Shown: in pieces, positions 7,040-12,445 of the stretch | Numbering within the stretch: position 1 is the first letter of the stretch | Layout: every line of letters starts with the position of its first letter | NCBI GenBank assembly: GCA_000437555.1 | Contig: FR901027.1 | Coordinates: forward strand, 1-15,975 | Origin: Acidaminococcus sp. CAG:917 | GTDB lineage: Bacteria; Bacillota; Clostridia; Christensenellales; CAG-917 | Reading direction: 5' to 3' | Length of the DNA: 15,975 nt | Notes under the pieces: generated by a model | Seen by the model: the letters and a program-made list of their open reading frames with translations, nothing else | Told to the model about the DNA's origin: nothing | Database searches by the model: none | Translations under genes and position numbers: made by a program

Positions 7040-7733
7040 AAAACCATACACCGCTGTCTGCGAATTTATTCGCCATATAGAGGCTGGTGAGCGTTCCCAC
7101 GTCCGACCAATATCCGTCGCTTTTATATGCGAACATTTTTCCGCAAAGCGTGGGAAACAAATCTTTGCCGAAATCGAAAAATCCGTCGGGAATTAAATCG
7201 AGCACCTCTCTTTTCATGGCGTATACGCCCATATTGACAGTTTTAATTTTGGAACGCTCGGGCTTTTCTATAAAATTTATTATTCTTCCCTCGTCGTTTG
7301 TCACCACGACTCCGAACCTTGAAACGTTTTCAACCTCTTTAACCGCAAGAGTGCAAAGTCCGCCCTTATCGAAATGGAATTCGGTGAAAGCGTCGAAATC
7401 GAAGTCAAAAAAAGCGTCGCCCGATACGACCAAGAAATCGCCGCCTATCATACTTTCACAGTTTTTGACCGCCCCTGCCGTGCCGAGAGGAAACGGCTCG
7501 TCGCTGTATTTTATATTCACGCCGAATCTGTCTCCGTCTTTGAAATATCGCTTTATTACCTCGCCTTTATATCCCAGCGTGATTATAATATCCGTCAGGG
7601 AAAAAGCCTTAAGCTTTCTTATAATGTGTTCTATCATGGGATACTGTCCCACTTTAACCATAGGTTTTGGAATTTTTTCCGTCAGCGGACGAAGTCTTTC
7701 TCCTTTTCCGCCTGCCAAAATAACAACTTTCAT
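7038..7733 (-). CDS. Sugar-1-phosphate nucleotidyltransferase (NDP-sugar pyrophosphorylase-like)
   Basis: Cytosolic enzyme predicted to join a nucleoside triphosphate and a sugar 1-phosphate into an NDP-sugar. The 231 residues cover only the Rossmann-like NTP_transferase domain, with no left-handed beta-helix acyltransferase tail, similar in size to MurU- or HddC-type enzymes. Visible motifs: LAGGKGERLRPLTEKIPKPMV (6-26, nucleotide loop and catalytic region), GTAGAVK (84-90), SGDAFFDFD (105-113, metal-binding aspartates in place of the common DGD), FIEKPE (154-159), NMGVY (167-171) and YWSDVGT (208-214). The nucleotide and sugar specificity cannot be told. ATG 7731-7733 has no good ribosome binding site, but the AGG motif requires a start here. 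The gene stands alone, divergent from serC, with its own terminator. Confidence 0.88.
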   Translation of the reverse strand: MKVVILAGGKGERLRPLTEKIPKPMVKVGQYPMIEHIIRKLKAFSLTDIIITLGYKGEVIKRYFKDGDRFGVNIKYSDEPFPLGTAGAVKNCESMIGGDFLVVSGDAFFDFDFDAFTEFHFDKGGLCTLAVKEVENVSRFGVVVTNDEGRIINFIEKPERSKIKTVNMGVYAMKREVLDLIPDGFFDFGKDLFPTLCGKMFAYKSDGYWSDVGTLTSLYMANKFADSGVWF

Positions 7734-7760
7734 ATAGTTAGTTTAAAAAGTTTTGTCAAA

Positions 7761-7766
7761 ATTATG
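7761..7766 (-). promoter_or_regulatory. Weak candidate -10 box of the nucleotidyltransferase gene
   Basis: CATAAT on the minus strand is the best -10 candidate upstream of ATG 7733 and predicts a leader of about 20 nt. A recognisable -35 box at the right distance is lacking. A nearby TTGACA (7753-7758) would pair with a -10 overlapping the start codon and so cannot serve this gene. Confidence 0.3.
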
Positions 7767-7771
7767 CTTGT

Positions 7772-7792
7772 TTAGTTTACTAAAAAAACTAA
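7772..7792. promoter_or_regulatory. Inverted repeat between divergent promoters, candidate operator
   Basis: TTAGTTT (7772-7778) and AAACTAA (7786-7792) form a perfect inverted repeat with a 7-bp spacer. It covers the -35 box of the serC promoter and the upstream flank of the leftward gene's -10 box. A third copy of TTAGTTT occurs at 7738-7744. A repressor could control both genes from here. The sequence is AT-rich, so a chance match is possible. Confidence 0.35.
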
Positions 7793-7804
7793 TTGTTGTA
7801 TAAT
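7776..7804 (+). promoter_or_regulatory. Promoter of the serC-serA operon
   Basis: TTTACT (7776-7781), a 17-bp spacer and a perfect TATAAT (7799-7804) form a sigma-A type promoter, with a predicted start near 7811 and a leader of about 54 nt before the serC ATG. The leader is AT-rich, and I see no riboswitch or attenuator-type hairpin in it. Confidence 0.65.
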
Positions 7805-7864
7805 TTTTGCTGTTGATAATATATTGATTATATTTTTAATTTATATAAACAAAGGAGCTAAACA

Positions 7865-8935
7865 ATGAGAGTCTACAATTTCGCAGCAGGTCCTTCAATG
7901 CTTCCTCTCGAGGTGTTGGAAGAAGCAAAAGCATGCCTTACGGATTACAACAATTCAGGCATGAGCGTGATGGAATTAACCCACCGCGGCAAACACTATG
8001 AACCCATTCACAACGAGTGCATTTCATTGGTAAGAGAGCTTTTAGGCGTATCCGACAATTATGAAGTGCTTCTGCTACAAGGCGGAGCTTCCACCCAATT
8101 TGAAGCGGTTCCTTTAAATCTTTTGACCTCCTTTGAGGATAAAGCCGATTATATCGTAACAGGCAACTTCTCGTCCAAGGCATATAAAGAAGCAAAAAAA
8201 TACGGCGATATCGCCCTGGCAGGCTCGTCCGAGGATAAAAACTATACCTATATCCCCGAATATACGGTAAGAGACGACGCAAAGTATCTTCACATCACTT
8301 CCAACAACACTATTTTCGGTCTTGAATGGAAAAATTTCCCCGACGTCAAGATGCCCATTGCCTGCGATATGTCTTCCGACATAATGAGCCGCAAAATCGA
8401 CGTCGATAAGTTCGGAGTGATATATGCCGGCGCACAAAAGAATTTAGGTCCCGCAGGCGTGACGCTCGTCATTGTCAGAAAAGACCTTTTAGAGCAGGCA
8501 AACCCGCTTTGCCCGTCAATGCTCAAATGGGCGTTGCATGCTAAAAACAACAGCCTCTACAACACTCCCCCGACGTTTGCGATATATACGATGATGCTCA
8601 ATCTCCGCTATCTCAAAAAGATGGGCGGCGTTGAAAAAATGGAAAAAATCAACACGGAAAAATCAAACCTTCTTTACGACTTCATCGACAATTCCGGTTT
8701 CTACAAAAATCCTGTCAAAAAGAGCGACCGTTCAATCATGAACGTACCTTTCACCACTCCCAACCCCGACCTCGACGCCGCATGTATCAAAGGCGCCGAA
8801 GCGGCAGGACTCGTATCGCTTAAAGGACACCGCCTTGTCGGAGGACTCAGAGCTTCTATCTACAACGCAATGCCTATCGAAGGCGTAAAGGCACTTGTCG
8901 AATATCTCAAAAAATTCGAACAAGAAAACAAATAA
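7865..8935 (+). CDS. serC: Phosphoserine aminotransferase
   Basis: SerC converts 3-phosphohydroxypyruvate and glutamate to O-phosphoserine and 2-oxoglutarate, the second step of serine synthesis. It is also used in some bacteria for pyridoxal phosphate synthesis. The 356 residues match the family. Visible motifs: the N-terminal YNFAAGPSMLP (4-14), MSVMELTHRG (33-42), the phosphate-binding GGAST (73-77), D168 in ACDMSS, the Schiff-base lysine K192 in AGAQKNLGPAG, and GHRLVGGLRASIYNA (321-335). ATG follows the strong ribosome binding site AAAGGAG (7851-7857) at 7 bp. serA follows after 8 bp, so the two form an operon that supplies two of the three steps. No serB-type phosphatase is in the window. 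Confidence 0.98.
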   Translation: MRVYNFAAGPSMLPLEVLEEAKACLTDYNNSGMSVMELTHRGKHYEPIHNECISLVRELLGVSDNYEVLLLQGGASTQFEAVPLNLLTSFEDKADYIVTGNFSSKAYKEAKKYGDIALAGSSEDKNYTYIPEYTVRDDAKYLHITSNNTIFGLEWKNFPDVKMPIACDMSSDIMSRKIDVDKFGVIYAGAQKNLGPAGVTLVIVRKDLLEQANPLCPSMLKWALHAKNNSLYNTPPTFAIYTMMLNLRYLKKMGGVEKMEKINTEKSNLLYDFIDNSGFYKNPVKKSDRSIMNVPFTTPNPDLDAACIKGAEAAGLVSLKGHRLVGGLRASIYNAMPIEGVKALVEYLKKFEQENK

Positions 8936-8943
8936 GGTGATTT

Positions 8944-10047
8944 ATGACAAACGTTTTAAAACTCAACGCGATTTCAAATAAAGTGGACGCCGTTCTGACC
9001 GACGGTTACACTCTCACAACAGAGTGTGCCGCTCCCGACGCGGTTTTGGTTCGCAGCTTCGTAATGCATGATTGGGCCGTTCCCGACACGCTCAAATGCG
9101 TGGCAAGAGCCGGCGCAGGAGTAAACAACATTCCCTGCGACGAATACGCAAAAAAAGGCATAGTTGTCTTCAACACTCCCGGCGCAAATGCAAACGCCGT
9201 CAAAGAGCTTGTCATCGCCGCTCTATTAATTGCCGCAAGAAACATTTTCGAGGGCAATAAATGGGCAAACTCGCTCACGGGCGACGACGTCAAAAAGCAA
9301 GTCGAAAAAGGCAAATCACAATTTGCCGGCTGTGAAATTCTCGGCAAAACCCTCGGCATTTTAGGACTCGGCGCTATCGGCAGAAAAGTCGCCGCCACGG
9401 CAAACGCACTCGGCATGCAGGTCGTAGGCTATGACCCTTACCTCTCCGATTCCGCAAAAGCGGAAATCCCTTTTGTCACCGTGTTCGACAAAATGGACGA
9501 CGTATTCAAATCGAGCGACTTTGTAACTATCCATATGCCCTATACTTCCGAATTCAAAAACCTCGTGAACGCCGAAAAACTTGCGCTTATGAAAGAGAAA
9601 TCCGTTTTGATTAACTGCGCAAGAGGCGAACTCGTAAACGTCGCGGACGTCAAAGAGGCGATAGCTAGCGGCAAACTTTCAAAATACGTCGTTGACTTCC
9701 CCGACGCCGATTGTTTAAATACTGACGGCATAATCGTCATTCCCCACCTCGGCGCATCAACCGAAGAGGCGGAAGACAACTGCGCTGTTATGGCGGCAAA
9801 GGAAATTAAAGAGTTTATCGAAAAAGGAAACATAGTGAACTCCGTCAATATGCCAAACCTTAAAGTGGAAAGCCAAATGGCACACCGCCTCGGCGTTTTC
9901 TACAAGGGCGAACTTAATTCCATTGACAATGCCACCGTCACTACCGCCGTCAAAGGCGACATCAAATACGCCATCATCGACAGCGACTCACCCTTGACTG
10001 CCGATATGGTAAAAGGCGACGTCTTAAAGGCAAGAGTGATTTACTAA
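8944..10047 (+). CDS. serA: D-3-phosphoglycerate dehydrogenase with shortened C-terminal ACT domain
   Basis: SerA oxidises 3-phosphoglycerate to 3-phosphohydroxypyruvate with NAD+, feeding SerC. Visible: CVARAGAGVNNI (52-63), the Rossmann loop GLGAIG (141-146) with D164 binding the ribose, the catalytic arginine R227 in NCARGE, and the catalytic histidine H268 in IPHLGAST. The loop where many relatives have DVF..EP carrying the catalytic glutamate reads DFPDAD (251-256). The C-terminus (about 315-367) aligns by eye with the start and end of an ACT domain (RLGVFYKGELNSI, then KYAIIDSDSP and LKARVIY) but is about 15-20 residues short in the middle, giving 367 residues in total. The ribosome binding site AAGGTGAT overlaps the serC stop codon. 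A strong terminator follows. Confidence 0.93.
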   Translation: MTNVLKLNAISNKVDAVLTDGYTLTTECAAPDAVLVRSFVMHDWAVPDTLKCVARAGAGVNNIPCDEYAKKGIVVFNTPGANANAVKELVIAALLIAARNIFEGNKWANSLTGDDVKKQVEKGKSQFAGCEILGKTLGILGLGAIGRKVAATANALGMQVVGYDPYLSDSAKAEIPFVTVFDKMDDVFKSSDFVTIHMPYTSEFKNLVNAEKLALMKEKSVLINCARGELVNVADVKEAIASGKLSKYVVDFPDADCLNTDGIIVIPHLGASTEEAEDNCAVMAAKEIKEFIEKGNIVNSVNMPNLKVESQMAHRLGVFYKGELNSIDNATVTTAVKGDIKYAIIDSDSPLTADMVKGDVLKARVIY

Positions 10048-10084
10048 AATAACTTATTCTTAAAAGCTCAAAAAAGCTTAAAAC

Positions 10085-10110
10085 AAAAAGACGGCAATGC
10101 CGTCTTTTTT
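10085..10110. terminator. Bidirectional terminator between serA and the lipid kinase gene
   Basis: GACGGC (10090-10095) and GCCGTC (10099-10104) pair around the loop AAT, flanked by five A and at least six T, for an 11-bp stem with U-tracts in both directions. It ends serC-serA on the plus strand and can also stop leftward transcription coming from the lipid kinase gene. Confidence 0.92.
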
Positions 10111-10111
10111 T

Positions 10112-10358
10112 GTTATGCGATTTTTATAAAATTCTTTTTATTATTTTCTGCTGTTTTGTTATCGATGTTTGTTATTACGGATTTTTTATTGTTGCTCTTT
10201 ATCGCCGTTTTTCTTTCGATTGCCGTTACGCCCAAAACTTAAAGCTTTTTATGGCAATTATCAAAAATTTTCCGATTTTAATAATCTCGATTTTTTTACT
10301 CAACGAACGGCAAATCGGGCAATTAAGGGAAGGTCAAATCCGCTTGATTTAATATAAA
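10112..10358. other. AT-rich spacer without a recognisable gene
   Basis: About 250 bp between the terminator and the lipid kinase stop. The only open frames are short, start with rare codons, lack ribosome binding sites and give low-complexity hydrophobic peptides. A small palindrome TGATTTA-ATA-TAAATCA (10345-10361) overlaps the lipid kinase stop codon but has no GC pairs to speak of. I see nothing functional here with confidence. Confidence 0.6.
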
Positions 10359-11240
10359 TCAGTTTAAAAGCCTCAGCTTTCCGTGTATAAGTTTGCAATG
10401 TATTTTTTTGAAGTCGAAAAGCTCGCCGTCCATCTGGAATTTGCCGTCGTCTAAAATCTCAATGTCGAACTCGTCCGCCCAAAATTCCCTCGTTTCCGGT
10501 CTGGTCAGGTGTTTACCCTTTAAAAAGCTCAAAAGAAGGGGTATTTTTTGTCCTCTTTTGAACCTGTCAATCATAATTACGTTAAACTTTCCGTCACCTA
10601 TTATAGAGTTTGGCGACATATTCATACCGCCTCCGATAAACTGACCGTTTGCTATGGAAGTAATAACTACTTCCCTCTCACCCGATTCCTCGCCTATCGT
10701 ATAGCGTATTTTATGAAATTTAAGATGCGCTACAACCCAAAAGAGCGCGGCATAATATTTGAGTTTGCCTTTTACCCCCTTAGTCACGGCGTAACGCTCC
10801 AAAATATCAACGTCCATACCCATACCGCAGACGTTGAGACAGCGTTTGTCGTTTACTTCGATAAAGTCCGTCGTTCTCGTTTCGCATTTTGTAAATTGGT
10901 CGATAAACTCTTTCGTTTCTTTGGGAAAGCGCATAGCACGGGCATAGTCGTTGCCCGTTCCGCAAGGAATGAGTCCTAAAGCAATGGTATTAAAATCCGT
11001 TATGCCCATGAGAGCCTCGCCAAAAGTGCCGTCGCCGCCGAGTATTATCGCCTTGGTATCGTCTTGCTCCTTGTTGAGCTTTTTGACGATTTCCGTTGTT
11101 TCGCCTGCATAGCTCGTCTTGTGGACAACGTAGTTTATGCCTCTGCGGTCGAGTTCCGACAAAACTTCCTCAAATACCTTTAAGCTTTTTCCGCCCGAAC
11201 TTACGGGATTGTATATAATATCAAAAGTCAAGTTTTCCAT
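10359..11240 (-). CDS. Diacylglycerol kinase-type lipid kinase (DgkB/YegS family)
   Basis: Predicted membrane-associated kinase that phosphorylates diacylglycerol or a related lipid, returning it to phospholipid synthesis. The 293 residues are typical. Motifs numbered from the chosen start: IIYNPVSSGGKS (8-19), the nucleotide loop GGDGT (68-72), GTGNDYAR (94-101), GMGMDVD (139-145), IANGQFIGGGMNMSP (196-210) and DGE (271-273) near the end. I choose ATG 11238-11240, which gives the usual short lead before IIYNP. The longer frame from 11327 adds 29 residues unlike the family and would cross the promoter. The start has no proper ribosome binding site and lies only 6 bp after a TATAAT box. The gene is convergent with serA and divergent from the MgtC-family gene. 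Confidence 0.9.
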   Translation of the reverse strand: MENLTFDIIYNPVSSGGKSLKVFEEVLSELDRRGINYVVHKTSYAGETTEIVKKLNKEQDDTKAIILGGDGTFGEALMGITDFNTIALGLIPCGTGNDYARAMRFPKETKEFIDQFTKCETRTTDFIEVNDKRCLNVCGMGMDVDILERYAVTKGVKGKLKYYAALFWVVAHLKFHKIRYTIGEESGEREVVITSIANGQFIGGGMNMSPNSIIGDGKFNVIMIDRFKRGQKIPLLLSFLKGKHLTRPETREFWADEFDIEILDDGKFQMDGELFDFKKIHCKLIHGKLRLLN

Positions 11241-11246
11241 ACCTAT

Positions 11247-11274
11247 ATTATACACGGGTTTTATAAGTTGTAAA
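11247..11274 (-). promoter_or_regulatory. Promoter of the lipid kinase gene, predicting a leaderless transcript
   Basis: On the minus strand, TTTACA (11269-11274), a 16-bp spacer and a perfect TATAAT (11247-11252) are followed by only 6 bases (ATAGGT) before ATG 11240. The usual distance from the -10 box to the start point puts transcription start at or within a base or two of the A of the ATG, so the mRNA would have almost no leader. Confidence 0.6.
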
Positions 11275-11449
11275 GTATAAACTTTTTTTAAACCGTGCGG
11301 AATTTGCCATATTCCGACTCGCCGCATATTAGGCTATATTCACAAATTACAATACTTTAAGAAGTTAAACATACTGCTCTTTTCATTTTATATCAAAGTC
11401 GGTCCCCCGCCTAAAATCCACTTTCTATCAATAAAATTTTTGCTGCAAC

Positions 11450-11477
11450 TTGACAAAAAAATTATATTTAGTATAAT
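11450..11477 (+). promoter_or_regulatory. Strong consensus promoter of the MgtC-family gene
   Basis: A perfect TTGACA (11450-11455) and a perfect TATAAT (11472-11477) are separated by 16 bp. The predicted start is near 11484, and the leader of about 18 nt carries AAGGAG (11491-11496). The leader is too short for a magnesium riboswitch. The 120 bp upstream of the promoter show no other feature I can support. Confidence 0.88.
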
Positions 11478-11501
11478 ATAAAAGTTGTTCAAGGAGAAGT
11501 T

Positions 11502-12179
11502 ATGACATATCAGATTATTGACGGAAGTATAGAGGCTCTTTGGCTCATACTCCGCATTTTTTTAGCCGGCATTTGCGGTTTCGTCATAGGATACGAGCGA
11601 AAGACCCGTTCAAAAGAGGCAGGCGTCAGGACGCACACGATAGTTGCCATGGGCTCCGCCCTTATGATGGTAGTATCAAAATACGCATTTGCCGATATAG
11701 CCGATTTCGACGGTGCGCGTGTTGCGGCACAGATTGTCAGCGGTATAGGCTTTTTAGGCGCGGGTATCATAATCTACCGCCGGGACGTGCTTCACGGCGT
11801 TACCACGGCGGCAGGCGTTTGGGCAACCGCAGGCATCGGTATGGCTCTCGGTGCCGGTATGTATATAATAGGCATATGCTCCACCCTGCTCCTTGTCGGC
11901 TTTCAGCTTTTGCTCCACGTTCCTTTCAGAATACTTAAAGGCAGAGTTTACAGCATCATGAAGGCTCAGATTGACATTAAGGGAAACGATGAAATTCAAA
12001 AATTTAAAGAAATTTTTGAAATTAAAAGATTTATAAATTATAAAGAGGTCGCGTCGGACGGCGGATTTACCGCAAACATAGAGTTTAGCACGCTAAAGAG
12101 TTATTGCTCCGAGGAGTTGCACTCGATAATGAGCGAAAATTCCTTTATTAAATCTCTCGAAAAATTCGAGGAAGTATAA
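11502..12179 (+). CDS. MgtC/SapB-family membrane protein
   Basis: Predicted inner-membrane protein of 225 residues, the usual length. The MgtC family is linked to growth at low magnesium and, in some species, to control of the F-ATPase. The biochemical role is unsettled, and in non-pathogens it is often just a conserved membrane protein. Visible: hydrophobic segments at about 12-30, 46-63, 73-91, 97-117 and 119-139. Family motifs are GYERK (30-34), AGVRTHTIVAMGSAL (40-54), GIGFLGAGII (81-90) and TTAAGVWATAGIGMA (101-115). The C-terminal soluble part (about 150-225) has the size of the ACT-like domain seen in relatives. AAGGAG lies 5 bp before the ATG. It stands alone behind a consensus promoter. 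Confidence 0.93.
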   Translation: MTYQIIDGSIEALWLILRIFLAGICGFVIGYERKTRSKEAGVRTHTIVAMGSALMMVVSKYAFADIADFDGARVAAQIVSGIGFLGAGIIIYRRDVLHGVTTAAGVWATAGIGMALGAGMYIIGICSTLLLVGFQLLLHVPFRILKGRVYSIMKAQIDIKGNDEIQKFKEIFEIKRFINYKEVASDGGFTANIEFSTLKSYCSEELHSIMSENSFIKSLEKFEEV

Positions 12180-12217
12180 TTGTGGAAGCATAATTAAATC
12201 TAAACAAAATACAAACG

Positions 12218-12259
12218 CTTATGCAATCTGCTTTTTAACTTATACAATCTGCGTTTTAA
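12218..12259. repeat. Tandem duplication, 2 x 21 bp
   Basis: Two adjacent 21-bp copies (12218-12238 and 12239-12259), both of the form CTTAT-CAATCTGC-TTTTAA, differ at two positions. The function is unknown. It is probably a slippage duplication. Confidence 0.85.
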
Positions 12260-12271
12260 TTTAAATATAAA

Positions 12272-12299
12272 ACAGACAATAAAAAACAGACAATAAAAA
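12272..12299. repeat. Tandem duplication, 2 x 14 bp, next to the terminator
   Basis: ACAGACAATAAAAA occurs twice without a gap (12272-12285 and 12286-12299). The following terminator arm (AACGGACAA) looks like a partial third copy, so the terminator stem may have grown out of this repeat. Confidence 0.85.
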
Positions 12300-12326
12300 A
12301 ACGGACAACAGTCCGTTTTTTTATTG
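12291..12326. terminator. Bidirectional terminator with 16-bp perfect stem
   Basis: The arms CAATAAAAAAACGGAC (12291-12306) and GTCCGTTTTTTTATTG (12311-12326) pair perfectly around the loop AACA. A/T tracts on both sides of a 5-bp GC core make it work in both directions. It can end the MgtC-family transcript on the plus strand and the clpB transcript on the minus strand. Confidence 0.93.
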
Positions 12327-12345
12327 TATTTCTCTTTAAAGAGAG

Positions 12346-12373
12346 CTTTAATTTTAAAACTTTAATTTTAAAG
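12346..12373. repeat. Tandem duplication, 2 x 14 bp, near the clpB 3' end
   Basis: CTTTAATTTTAAAA (12346-12359) is followed directly by CTTTAATTTTAAAG (12360-12373), differing only at the last base. Its origin is independent of the two repeats on the other side of the terminator. Confidence 0.85.
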
Positions 12374-12445
12374 CTTCTGTTTATGACTTTAGTTTTATAG
12401 CCTTGTTTTATTTAGCCGTCGCTTGGAAGTCACTATGATTTAACG

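Larger units (their letters stand above)
12180..12445. other. Convergent gap between the MgtC-family gene and clpB, rich in small duplications
   Basis: This 266-bp gap holds no gene. It contains two 21-bp tandem copies, two 14-bp tandem copies leading into the shared terminator, a 14-bp perfect palindrome TCTCTTTAAAGAGA (12331-12344), and two further 14-bp tandem copies. The last pair also forms an imperfect AT-rich hairpin bounded by AGCTTTAA and TTAAAGCT. Confidence 0.75.

Noticed and set aside
7731..7758. TTGACA-17 bp-TATATG promoter for the nucleotidyltransferase
   Set aside because: The -10 box would overlap the start codon, so transcription would begin inside the gene, while the AGG nucleotide-binding motif needs the N-terminus at ATG 7733.
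10110..10352. 80-codon plus-strand frame after the serA terminator
   Set aside because: It begins with TTG inside the terminator's T-run, has no ribosome binding site, and the product is low-complexity and hydrophobic as expected from AT-rich spacer.
11241..11327. 29-residue N-terminal extension of the lipid kinase
   Set aside because: It would be encoded across the promoter boxes, is unlike family N-termini and has no ribosome binding site. The family pattern begins right after ATG 11240.
11328..11501. Magnesium riboswitch before the MgtC-family gene
   Set aside because: The consensus promoter at 11450-11477 leaves a leader of only about 18 nt, and no suitable helices are seen.
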